NCBI GenBank assembly: GCA_029216955.1
Contig: JANAVB010009598.1
Span: forward strand, 26,614,720 to 26,678,719
Length of the DNA: 64,000 nt
Direction: 5' to 3'
From: Iris pallida
Lineage: Eukaryota; Streptophyta; Magnoliopsida; Asparagales; Iridaceae
In this document: positions 33,806 to 45,167 of the stretch, one piece after another
Layout: each line of letters starts with the position of its first letter
Numbering within the stretch: position 1 is the first letter of the stretch
Translations under genes and position numbers: made by a program
The notes under the pieces: model-generated
Told to the model about the DNA's origin: nothing
Database searches by the model: none
The model's input: only the letters and a program-made list of their open reading frames with translations

Positions 33806-35530
33806 GTGCAGCTGTTACCCTCCAGGAGAAGAAGAAGAAAGTCACTGTTAAAGGGCCTTCTAGACAGAGATCCGCTACTCCAGAGAGCAAAACTCCTATC
33901 GAGGAGCCTCAAAATATTATATCTTCTTCAGCTCAACCTGGAGAAGGGTCTTCCGCATCCCAACCCACAACATCAACAGAAGTGGTAGGAGTCTTGTCTC
34001 CTGGACGCCTCAGCACTTCACTACAACTGACTTCGCCACAAAAGGCAAAAGCTGTTGAAGATACCGCCACGACTCATGTTAATGATTCGGAACTCATCCT
34101 CTCGGATGAACCGGCTCTTGATTTAGACGATGATGACTGGGATCAAGATTATGACTCACTCTTGGCACGTCCTGTACCTACTCCAGGTAAATATAAATTA
34201 TAAAATCTATACAAAATTATGTATTATAATTTTGTATATTAACTTATTTTGCTTAATCTTTGTAGGTGTCATCGCTACAGTAAAGCCTGTGGCTCCTCTT
34301 CCTCCTCAAGAAACTATTCAAACAGAGTCTGAAGGAGAGAGTTCTTCTTCAAAAGAAGATACTACATAAGAAGAATGTTCCCCATCTACGAAGGTACAAA
34401 AGAGCCTACAATAGAGGCTCAGCAAGAATTGCCTTCTCTTACTAAAGAAAGAGAAGAAGAACCGGCTACGAAAGTACCAGCTGCAGATGAAAAAATAGTT
34501 GTAGAAGAACCAACTGCAACTGAAATACTCCCAGAACTTGAGGAGCCTACAGCCAACGAAGGTGATGAAGATATTGTCAACCCATCAACCGAAATTGGAG
34601 ACGTAGTAATTACATCCTCAGTTGTTGCTACTGATCCGGCACAAGTTCTTGAGAAGATAGTGTCTAAACCCGACACAATCACCATTCCTCCTGTAACAAT
34701 CACCGCCACCGAAACTCAAGTAGTTTCAGCTCCAGGAACGGCTAGAGAAATAATTCATACACATGCTGAAGATATTGTCTCTAGAACTTCTGGAGATCAG
34801 TTAGCCTTGGTAGCAACGACAACTATGACTTCATCTCAGCCTGCTACCAAGGCAACAACAAAATCTGCTCCCAGTCTTCAAAAGAGGAATTTAGTAGAGA
34901 TTGCTGCCACACCAAGCTCTAATGCAGAAATGAATCTTCTAGTTGAGATTCATACAGAAGCTTTCTATAAAACTCTGGCGGCTCTGATCAAGATGGTCCT
35001 GAAGAAGGGCCTAAATTATGAAAGCTTGAAGGCTGCGATTGCTCCCACTATTGGGAATGTTGCTATGTTCAATGACGCCAAGAGAGCAGCAGCGCTGGAG
35101 AAGGTGGTAGAAGGACTTGAACAGCCTGTTAAAAAATATCTAAGGCTGTCAATTGAAACCCTTAAAAGTCTCATCCAAACCGAGTATGATGCTTTATCTG
35201 CAGAATATATCACTCGGAAGACTATTTTTAAGGAATCTCTTCAAGAATACAGCCTCAAAGTCGCCAGAGAGAGCTTTTTTGGCAGAAACTAAACCTCTAC
35301 AGGAGACACACAGAGAAGCCTATGAAACTTCAAACATGAGAATTCATCAACAGAATGATAAAATTTGTGAAGTTGAGGCAAAATTGGCTCGCTTGAAGGC
35401 AGAGAGAGCAGATGATTGCAACTCGAGACAAACATCTGGTACAGAGCTCAATATTGGAGGAGAAAGTCTTTGGTGCTGAAGCTACCATCAAAACCCTTGA
35501 TGAAGCCAAGGATAAGATGATAGCTACTTT
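33806..35530 (+). pseudogene. Antisense gene: charged, coiled-coil-like tail with intron 2
   Basis: Continues in broken frames. A Ser/Pro/Lys-rich part (33806-34000) is followed by an acidic patch LDLDDDDWDQDYDSLLA. Intron 34187-34265 has CCAG|GTAAAT and TTTGTAG|GTG ends, phase kept so that PTPG continues as VIATVKPVAPLPPQ. An Ala/Thr/Glu-rich stretch (34375-35292) ends in heptad-like helical sequence (ALEKVVEGLEQPVKKYLRLS; CEVEAKLARLKAERA). The coding sequence is cut at ACTTT (35526-35530) by LARD1 copy 2. I recognise no catalytic domain in the tail. Confidence 0.7.
35526..35530 (+). repeat. Target-site duplication of LARD1 copy 2, left (ACTTT)
   Basis: ACTTT here and at 44494-44498, exactly flanking the LTR ends. 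Confidence 0.93.
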
Positions 35531-38500
35531 TGTAAACCCCCTAAAATTTCACTATATTTTTTTTATATTTGTTTTATGCGAATATTTATACGACAAGTGC
35601 GAGTACGTACATACGTAATATTTATTTATTTAGTTATTTTACATAAATAGTTTATTTTAGGCTTCGTAAATAAAGTAAATAGTTTTGTTTTCGAAATACA
35701 TAAAGAGTAAATAATTTGTATATAAATATTTTTTTTTGCAAAAATTTAGTCAAATGTTTTATTTTCATTATTATAAAAATGCTTTTTATTTATACAAGTA
35801 TAGGTAATGATTTAAGAAATGATATTTTTCTCTTTTTTATGTACTATACTGGAAAAATATATTTTATGTAAAATATTAATTGCATGCGAGTACATGAAAT
35901 TCAATTCATGTATATATTTTAAATTTTCAAAATTATTTTAGTAATTATTTTAATTTATTAAAAAGGTATTTCAAATAGTCAAATATTTATTATAATTTTT
36001 AAAATTATTTATTATTATTTTTATATTATTTATAAAATTTATTTTGAATTTCTCTATTTCATTAAACTTATTATGGGTATTTAAATTTAAAGTTTCATAT
36101 TACTTTTAATATGCTTAATTTAAATATGGAAGTTATCAATATTAAATTTGGATTTGAATATATACAGATTTAATTCAAAATTGGATTGGATTTGGATTGA
36201 ATCGGTTTTAAATTGATTAAAATTTAAAAGTGAGATATCAAAAAGGGGTTTGCAACTATCATAATCCCTATCTAAATAGTAGCGTCCACCTCCTATATAA
36301 GGAGAGGCTTATTATTCTATATTCCATTAATTTTCTCCACCTACAAATGTGTTTCTGCATCGTGTCCGTGCACATCAAGCCATATCTATTCACTTCTTCT
36401 ATTTTCATCCAAATTGATGAATGTTCTCATTAAAGAAATTCTCTTTTCCCTTCCATCTATTTATTTATCACAAATTCTTACTATCCTTTTACCGATCAAC
36501 CAAGTTCGTCTATCCTAGTAGTCATTAAATTTCGAGTACGAAAATTTTCAAAGGTGGGTAGATTTGTAACTCATCTTCCCAAAATTATTATTTTTTAAAT
36601 TATATCTATATATTTTAATTTCGTGTTTAAAAGTAATTTTTGTAGAAATTTTGTAAAAGATATTTTGTGATTACTTTTGTTAACAAAAACTAGTTTTAAA
36701 TTAATGGTTTGAATTAATGTTTCTAAAAAAATGTTCTCAAATTTTTTATTTGAAATATAAAATATATTTTTATTATTTTTGGTCTTCTAAAAATTGGTTT
36801 TAAAAAAATTGAGCGATAAAAGGTTTTTTGTCTCTTTATTTTTAAATAAAGATTTGGATTTATAAAAGTAAGTTCTATAATATTTGATAACATCGAGTAT
36901 TATTTTGATATATTAATCTGTTATTTGATTATATTTGAATTTATTTAAATTATCTTGATGGTTATCAACTATACTTTAAATTATATTGATAATTTAAATA
37001 TTGTTTAAAATACTTACGATGAACTAATTGGAGCATTACGATTTGTCTAATCTAGATTTAAAATATTATTTGATTAAATAATTTATTTATTATTTGATTT
37101 AAATTATTTTGATAAATATTAGATATTATTTTAAAGTTATTATGTTGAGTTTGATTTGGATTTGGATTCATATGATTTGAAATATTTGATAATATAGAAT
37201 AATACTTAAAGTTATTATGGTGACCATTTAAAGGATTGCAATCAAATTGATATATTTTTAAATAATTTATTTGATTTAAATTTATGGGAAGATTTATCCA
37301 TTAGAAATTCTTATCCTATTGGAATCATATCTAGCATTAATTAAATCGTTTCTTATTTAAACCAATCCTATTCCTATCGAAATTAGTTGGTAATCATAAT
37401 TATCCTTATTGATTTAGTTCTAATCCTATCATAATTTGCTAATTGCTAGCCATTATATATATCTATCGAATTTATGAATAAAATCATCTTTCAAACCATC
37501 ATTGTCAAAATTTCTCTCTTTTTTCGTCATAACTAAGCCCAAAATATGTCATAAATTCAGCCTCAATTTTTAAAGGTTGTAGCAACTTCGAATGACCATA
37601 ACTCCCAACTCCGGACTTCGTTTTACCTCCAGTTTTTTTTGTTGGAATCGTATTGAGGTATATTTTTTGAGTATAAATTTTATTTTTATAAATTCGGAAC
37701 TTAATTTTCTGGAAAATTTGTGGAGTGTCAGTTGTCTGAAATCTGACACGTTTTAGTGTTTTTGAGATTCTGGGAGAACCAGGAATCAGAATCACAAACC
37801 GTTTGAAGTTTCAGAATGCTGACAGAAAAGTACACATCATATAACCCAAAAATTTTCCAGAATATTTTATTTTTGGTTTTTATTTTAGAAGTTTGTCTCA
37901 TCGTCTGAGTTCATCTTGTGTAGCCCTGTGACTATTCTGTACCGAACGGGATTGTCGGTTTCACCAACAAGGACCTCAGGCAAGACATCTTGCCATTTGC
38001 TGTTTATTTATTTTAGCTCATATTTCATGCATTATTTATTATTTTTTTTATGCAAAATAAACTGTGATACATGGCATAACCTGTAAGAACTTACTATTCA
38101 TTTATATTTCCTGCTATATATTATTTTTCTTACACATTAAACCTAGATTTAAGGGACCATCTTGTGTGTTGCATTCATTGGCCTTGACACGTCATACCAC
38201 GAAGTTGAGTGTCGCATGTAGAATACGGACGTGCATGATTGGCTGGCCACCTATACATACAAGCCGTGCGATAAGAATAACCGCTAATAGAGGTTGCATG
38301 CTTAGTTTGACTTAGCGGTTATAGAGATTTTCTGTTGTGGATACAACATAGTAGGCATTGGGCGGGGAGGACAATTCCTTAGCGTATGGGCTTCGATGTA
38401 CTTTTCCTTTTGTAACCCGTGAGTTCCGCCAGAGACGCGGGTCAGATTATCCATGATTACTGACGGCCACTGGCGTTCTGCGGAACGTTATGCTCTTACT

Positions 38501-39362
38501 GATTGGGCCTCTGGTGCCCCAAGGGGGACTATGTCGATCCTATTTAGCCAGGGCCCATGCGTAGGAAGGATTGTTCTTAACTACATTTTACTTAGAACGG
38601 TTAGGCACCTTTATCCGTTAGGTACGAGTACTTTTGGTTTGGGTACTTGTATCTGACCGTGGCTTGGAACAATAACTTGTCGCGGATTAGTTTATCACAT
38701 CTTGTTCTTGTTTGGTTGTAGGTGTGGCTTACTATTTCGATGAGAAGGTATTGAACCTTGTTGGGGTCCGGATACCATATTGGATGTATAGCATGGAAAG
38801 ATACGTCACCGTGAATTAGTTTACCATCTTCTGTCCTTGTTTGGTTGGAGGGATGGTAAGCTAGTTCAATAGGTGTGTATTGGACCATGTTATAATTCAA
38901 TTGACTTATTTATTTGAGCAATATTTATTCAGTTTATATGGCATGATATTATGTGTCTTGTTACGTCCCTTTGAGGACCTGATTATCTCGCCAGGTGTGT
39001 GCTCTTGTCTTTCGCAGGTGTTCTAGCTCTAGCCGTGATCATCACTATTTCTTCGAGGATGATTGCACTTGGATCATCTTCGCTTCGCTCGCCAAAATCA
39101 TTCTTTTGTATATCATGTATTTCTTTTCATTGTTGGTAGTGGATTTGTCTCTGCCCAACTATATATACCAATGACAATTCTTAGTTAATTATATGATATC
39201 TTTTATTCATTTATTTGTGTGGATGAGATTAGTTATGGTTCTACTGCATTTTACAGCTTATGTATTCATACGAGGTTTCCATATATTGGAGTGTACTTCG
39301 TATGCATACAGCTGGCATGTCTACGTTCCTAGTCCTACGTATTTTGGGACTGGGACGTTACA
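35531..39362 (+). repeat. LARD1 copy 2, 5' LTR (3832 bp)
   Basis: AT-rich first half, CCTCCTATATAAGGAGAGGC promoter block near 36288-36307, and a GC-balanced second half with CCGCTAATAGAGGTTGCATG and two ACAAGGAC-like repeats on the minus strand. Ends GGGACGTTACA. Short frames inside are shadows shared by both LTRs and show no domain. Confidence 0.94.
36294..36301 (+). promoter_or_regulatory. TATA box in LARD1 copy 2, 5' LTR
   Basis: TATATAAG inside a block conserved with copy 1 (minus 7510-7517) and with the 3' LTR (41418-41425). About 60 bases further is a CT-rich stretch suited to a transcription start. Confidence 0.7.
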
Positions 39363-40656
39363 TATTTTTGTGGTGGCCCATGCAGCTCAAGATAAATTAT
39401 TTGGTTACTTTACCGTACCAAGCAAGCCTGCGAATAGGATTAGAAGTCTAGGATCTCATCTACATACTTGACCTCTTTCCTCGATTCTATATTCGAACTA
39501 TCGTCCGACTCATCGACTGTATCTTGTTTGATTCCTTCTATCATTATTCTTATCTCCTCTTCATGCTTGCTAGAGGTTAGGAAGGTGACCCCTACTAGTT
39601 AGATGTGTTACTTTTGTCCCCAAAACACCATTAGTTTAATTTTTAAGTTGGGTAGAATGCCTTATGACCTAGTAATCCCTTTGTCCTTGTGACCTATATT
39701 AGCAAGTTTACTTAAATTTTAGAATTTAGAGGACCCTAACCCATCTAGCCAACCAAGGATTTGGACAAGAAGACTATAGGACAACTATATAGAGACCAAC
39801 ATAGGATACAACTTAGAGTTTTAAGGAGTTTGAACTAATTCTACTCTATTTCAATCTTAATCTCACGTGCCTATATTTTTACTATCTAGACTAATGATGC
39901 TAATGTAGCCTAGTTTTTTGTAAGCTCAATTCTTTATCAAGCTTGTTCATGACATATGTTATTGGAGGCCTCCGCTAACGTATTGCCTACTCAGAACCGG
40001 TGCATGATGGTCTGATCAACCTAGTGCACTTTGGTTCGCTTTTATCCATCGTTCTACATGGATGGGGACATAGCTAAACTTGCCCTCTAGAGTCCCATCC
40101 GCGACTGCCTTGGCAACTCCTTTTGAATTATTCGGTCACCTTTGAACCATGTATTCGTATTCGATAACGCCTCCTTCGAACACTATATTGCTTTCGCCTT
40201 CAACTATTTTAGAAGGATAAAGGCGTTATACTAGAACTTCCTATCGACTATGACCATTCTCACTCGATGTTGTTATATCTTTATCCTAAACTACTCGTCC
40301 TTTTCTCGGCCCTATCATGACCTTCTAATCACTTAAATTAGGAGTGAATCTAATCGTTCTCCTAAGAACCAAATCTTAAAGGTCTCTAAGTTATTCCTCT
40401 TGATATCGTACTATTGCGTGTTATCTTGATTAAACTTTAATCCTAATCATTTTCCTTCTGACATTAGTTAGCCATATCCATGATTTATGTCGTCATTATT
40501 TGAAATCGTGATTATCTAATGCATGTTTGTATTGAACGTTGTTTTTTTTGCCTCGTCCAGTGACTTGATCGTATCCATTACCGATATACCCATATGACCG
40601 TCTCACCCACCCCCTATTATTCTTAATTTCAAGGGCGAAATTATTGTAAGTTGGGT
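39363..40656 (+). other. LARD1 copy 2 internal region, non-coding
   Basis: Starts TATTTTTGTGGTGGCCCATG with the leader motif. At 39637-39655 there is a second polypurine-like AAGTTGGGTAGAATG, also found at the matching place in copy 1 (about 9215-9225, minus). The end, about 40621-40655, is the true polypurine tract TTTCAAGGGCGAAATTATTG then AAGTTGGGTA. Stops in all frames; no gag or pol similarity. Confidence 0.82.
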
Positions 40657-43600
40657 AAATTTCACTATATTTTTTTATATATTTGTTTTATGCGGATATT
40701 TATACGACAAGTACGAGTACGTACATACGTGATATTTATTTATTTAGTTATTTTACATAAATAGTTTATTTTAGGTTTCGTAAATATAGTAAATAGTTTG
40801 TTTTCGAAATACATAAAGAGTAAATAATTTGTATATAAATATTTTTTTCGCAAAAATTTAGTCAAATATTTTATTTTCATTATTATAAAAATTCTTTTTA
40901 TTTATACAAGTATAGGTAATGATTTAAGAAATGATATTTTTCTCTTTTTATGTACTATACTAGAAAAATATGTTTTATGTAAAATATTAATTGCATGCGA
41001 GTACATGAAATTCAATTCATGTATATATTTTAAATATTCAAAATTATTTTAGTAATTATTTTAATTTATTAAAAATGTATTCCAAATAGTCAAATATTTA
41101 TTATAATTTTCAAAATTATTTATTATTATTTTTATATTATTTATAAAAAATTATTTTGAATTTCTCTATTTCATTAAACTTATTATGGGTATTTAAATTT
41201 GAAATTTCTAATTACTTTTAATATGCTTAATTTAAATATGGAAGTTATCAATATTAAATTTGGATTTGAATATATACAGATTTAATTCGAAATTGGATTG
41301 GATTTGGATTTGGATTTGGATTGAATCGATTTTAAATTGATTAAAATTTAAAAGTGAGATATCAAAAAGGGGTTTGCAACTATCATAATCCTTATCTAAA
41401 TAGTAGCTTCCACGTCCTATATAAGGAGAGGCTTATTATTCTCTGTTCCATTAATTTTCTCCACCTACAAATGTGTTTGTGCATCGTGTCCGTGCACATC
41501 AAGCCATATCCATTCACTTCTTCTATTTTCATCCAAATTGATTAATGTTCTCATTAAAGAAATTCTCTTTTTCCTTCCATCTATTTTATCTTATCACAAA
41601 TTCTTACTATCCTTTTACCGATCAACCAAGTTCGTCTATCCTAGTAGTCCTTAAATTTTGAGTACAAAAATTTTCAAAGGTGGGTAGAATTGTAACTCAT
41701 CTTCCCAAAATTATTATTTTTTAAATTATATCTATATATTTTAATTTCTTATTTAAAAGTAATTTTTGTAGAAATTTTGTAAAAGATATTTTGTGATTAC
41801 TTTTGTTACCAAAAACTAGTTTTAAATTAATGGTTTGAATTAATGTTTCTAAAAATGTTCTCGAATTTTTTATTTGAAATTTAAAATATGTTTTTATTAT
41901 TTTTGGTCTTCTAAAAATTGGTTTTAAAAAAAATTGAGCGATAAAAAGTTTTTTGTCTATTTATTTTTAAATAAAGATTTCAATTTATAAAAGTAAGTTT
42001 TATAATATTTGATGACATCGAGTATTATTTTGATATGTTAATCAGTTATTTGATTATATTTGAATTTATTTAAATTATCTTGATGGTTATCAACTATACT
42101 TTAAATTATGTTGATAATTTAAATATTGTTTAAAATACTTACGATGAACTAATTGGAGCATTACGATTTGTCTAATCTAGATTAGAAATATTATTTGATT
42201 AAATGGTTTATTTATTATTTGATTTAAATTATTTTGATAAATATTAGATATTATTTTAAAGTTATTATGTTGAGTTTGATTTGGATTTGGATTCATATGA
42301 TTTAAAATATTTGATAATATAGAATAATAATTAAAGTTATTATGGTGATCATTTAAAGGTTTGCAATCAAATTGATTTGTTTTTAAATAATTTATTTGAT
42401 TTAAGTTTATGGAAAGATTTATCCATTAGAAATTCTTATCCTATTGGAATCATATCTAGCATTAATTAGATCGTTTCTTATTTAAACCAATCCTATTCCT
42501 ATCCAAATTAGTTGGTAATCATAATCATCCTTATTGATTTAGTTCTAATCCTATCATAATTTGCTAATTGCTAGCCATTATATATATATCTATCGAATCT
42601 ATGAATAAAATCATCTTTCAAACCATCCTTGTAAAAATTTCTCTCTTTTTTCGTCATAACTAAGCCCAAAATTTGTCATAAATTCAGCCTCAATTTTTAA
42701 AGGTTGTAGCAACTTCGAATGACCATAACTCCCAACTCCGGACTCCGTTTGACCTCCAGTTTTTTTTGTTGGAATCATATTGAGGTATATTTTTTGAATG
42801 TAAATTTTATTTTCATAAATTCGGAACTTAATTTTCTGGAAAATTTGTGGAGTGTCAGTTGTCCAAAATCTGACACGTTTTCGTGTTTTTGAGATTCTGG
42901 GAGAACTAGGAATCAGAATCACGAACCGTTTGAAGTTTCGGAATGCTGACTGAAAAGTACACATCATATAATTTTTCTCAAAATTTTTCCAGAATATTTT
43001 ATTTTTGGTTTTTATTTTAGAAGTTTGTCACATCATCTGAGTTCATCTTGTGTAGCCCTGTGACTATTCTGTACCCAACGGGATTATCGGTTTCACCAGC
43101 AAGGACCTCAGGTAAGACACCTTGCCATTTGCTATTTATTTATTTTAGCTCATATTTCATGCATTATTCATTATTTTCTTTATACAAAATAAACTGTGAT
43201 ACATGGCATAGCCTGTTATAACTTACTATTCATTTATATTTTCTGCTATGTATTATTTTTCTTACACATTAAACCTAGATTTAAGGGACCACCTTGTGTG
43301 TTGCATTTATTGGCCTTGATACGTCGTACCACGAAGTTGTGTCGCATATAGAACACGGACGTGTGTGATTGGCTGGCCACCAATACGTACAAGCCGTACG
43401 ATAAGAATAACCGCTAATAGAGGTCGCATGCTTAGTTTGACTTAGCAGTTATAGAGGTTTTCTGTTGTGGATACAACATAGTAGGCATTGGGCGGGGAAG
43501 ACAATTCCTTAGCGTATGGGCTTCGATGCACTTTCTCTTTTGTAACCCGTGAGTTCCACCGGAGATGTGGGTCAGATTATCCATGATTACTGACGGCCGC

Positions 43601-44493
43601 TGGCGTTCTGCGGAACGTTATGCTCTTACTGATTGGGCCTCTGGTGCCCCAAGGGGGGACTATACAGATCCTATTTAGCCAGGGTCCATGCGTAGGAAGG
43701 ATTGTTCTTAACTACATTTCACTTAGAACGGTTAGGCACCTTTATCCGTTAGGTACGAGTACTTTTGGTTTGGGTACTTGTATCTGACCGTGCCTTGGAA
43801 CAATAACTTGTCGCGGATTAGTTTGTCACATCTTGTCCTTGTTTGGTTGTAGGTGTGGCTTACTATTTCGATGAGAAGGTATTGAACCTTGTTGGGGTCC
43901 GGATACCATATTGGATTCATAGCATGGAAAGATACGTCACCGTGAATTAGTTTACTATCTCCTGTCCTTGTTTGGTTGGGGGGATGGTAAGCTAGTTCAA
44001 TAGGTGTGTATTGGACCATGTTATAATTCAATTGACTTATTTATTTGAGCAATATTTATTCAGTTTATATGGTATGAAATTATGTGTCTTGTTACGTCCC
44101 TCTGAGGACCTGGTTATCTCGCCAGGTGTGTGCTCTTGTCTTTCGCAGGTGTTCTAGCTCTAGCCGTGATCATCGCTATTTCTTCGAGGATGATTGCACT
44201 TGGATCGTCTTCGCTTTGCTCGCCAAAATTATTCTTTTGTATATCATGTATTTCTTTTCATTGTTGGTAGTGGATTTGTCTCCGTCCAACTACATGTACC
44301 AATGACAATTCTTAGTTAATTATATGATATCTTTTATTCATTTATTTGTGTGAATGAGATTAGTTATGGTTCTACTGTATTTTATAGCTTATGTATTCAT
44401 ACGAGGTTTTCATATATTGGAGTGTACTTCGTATGCATACAGCTGGCATGTCTACGTTCCTAGTCATACGTATTTTGGGACTGGGGTGTTACA
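40657..44493 (+). repeat. LARD1 copy 2, 3' LTR (3837 bp)
   Basis: Pairs with 35531-39362 nearly throughout. Its first ~13 bases (TGTAAACCCCC...) and the GGA before them are missing: the polypurine tract GGGTA runs straight into AATTTCACTATA. TATATAAG lies at 41418-41425. Ends GGGGTGTTACA, followed by ACTTT. Confidence 0.94.
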
Positions 44494-44498
44494 ACTTT
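44494..44498 (+). repeat. Target-site duplication of LARD1 copy 2, right (ACTTT)
   Basis: Second copy of ACTTT; the interrupted antisense gene resumes immediately after. Confidence 0.93.
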
Positions 44499-44628
44499 TG
44501 TCGGACTCTCTCATCTCTGTACTCCAAAAGCTCGACGATCTAGAGCTACTATAACCGTTTTGAGCTCTCGTGAGAAACGTTTGGCAGAGCTGCAGAAACT
44601 GCTTGAAGATGTATCTACTCCACCTTAG
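44499..44628 (+). pseudogene. Antisense gene: C-terminal end after LARD1 copy 2
   Basis: Reads RATITVLSSREKRLAELQKL then LEDVSTPP and TAG at 44626-44628; helical heptad-like sequence in keeping with the coiled-coil tail before the insertion. Directly followed by AATAAA signals. Confidence 0.7.
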
Positions 44629-44630
44629 AA

Positions 44631-44671
44631 AATAAAGAATTTTGTATTCTTCTTTTCATATCATCAATAAA
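44631..44671 (+). terminator. Poly(A) signals of the antisense gene
   Basis: AATAAA at 44631-44636 and again at 44666-44671, each followed by GAATTTTGTATTCTT, so the 35-base unit is duplicated. A third AATAAA lies near 44719. They end the plus-strand gene about 0.5 kb before the end of pol on the opposite strand. Confidence 0.7.
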
Positions 44672-44779
44672 GAATTTTGTATTCTTTTGTCTTTTCCATT
44701 CTGTAATATTTTAAGAAGTGAATAAAATATTTGTTTTATGACCCTATCATTTATTTGAATTTAAATAATAGGTATGAGA

Positions 44780-45060
44780 AAGAAAACACTTATCAGAGGT
44801 AATATGAACATGATAAATCTTCTAAACTCAACAAAGTAGATTATATCTATCCAGAGGCAATGTGGACATGATAGATAATGAATCTTGTTTTCTTTTTAGA
44901 GTATACAATACTATCAGAGGTAATATGAACGTGACAGATTGTAATAACTCAAAGAAAATAGATTAATATCTATTTAGAGGCCATATGGACATGATAGATA
45001 AGAAAAGAAATAGACTTAATATCTATTCAGAGGTCATGAGGAAATGATAAATAATAAATC
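44780..45060. repeat. Diverged tandem repeats between the convergent genes
   Basis: At least five variants of a roughly 60-base unit with TATCAGAGGTAATATGAACA or TATCYAGAGGCAATNTGGAC, followed by TGATAGAT. It fills the space between the 3' ends of the antisense gene and pol. Confidence 0.75.
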
Positions 45061-45167
45061 TTTTTCTTTCTAAAATTAGCTGGTAAGACAGAAGATCAAA
45101 ATTCTCTTTTGGGAGAATAAATAATCAGCTTAACCAAACTTTAGTAGCTGGAAAATAAAGAAAAAAT

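Larger units (their letters stand above)
35531..44493 (+). mobile_element. LARD1 copy 2: complete non-autonomous LTR element, 8.96 kb
   Basis: Two LTRs of about 3.83 kb (35531-39362 and about 40657-44493) around a 1.29 kb internal region with no coding similarity. Perfect TSD ACTTT. LTRs run TGTAAACCCCC to GGGACGTTACA (or GGGGTGTTACA). The two LTRs are very similar along their length. It is inserted in sense orientation in the antisense PMD gene of the Tat element. Confidence 0.95.
30687..44628 (+). pseudogene. Antisense plant-mobile-domain (PMD) gene of the Tat element, interrupted by LARD1 copy 2
   Basis: A gene running opposite to gag-pol, between integrase and 3' LTR. My model: exon 1 at 30687-30834, intron 30835-31534, a long exon 31535-34186, intron 34187-34265, last exon 34266-35530 continuing at 44499-44628 beyond the nested LARD1 copy. 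The exon 1 start ACCGATGG is a good plant context and encodes a basic Ala/Lys-rich leader. The middle (32089-33805) is a PMD, the tail is charged and coiled-coil-like, and it ends VSTPP then TAG. PMDs also occur in plant nuclear proteins (MAIN/MAIL1) linked to transposon silencing, and in several plant transposons; the role in retroelements is unknown. Stops and frameshifts (about 31634, 31775, 33139, 33320, 34367 and 35260) kill this copy. Confidence 0.78.

Noticed and set aside
36230..36433. 67-codon frame also present at 41354-41545
   Set aside because: The two copies are the two LTRs of LARD1 copy 2, so the match reflects LTR identity; the frame spans the TATA box.
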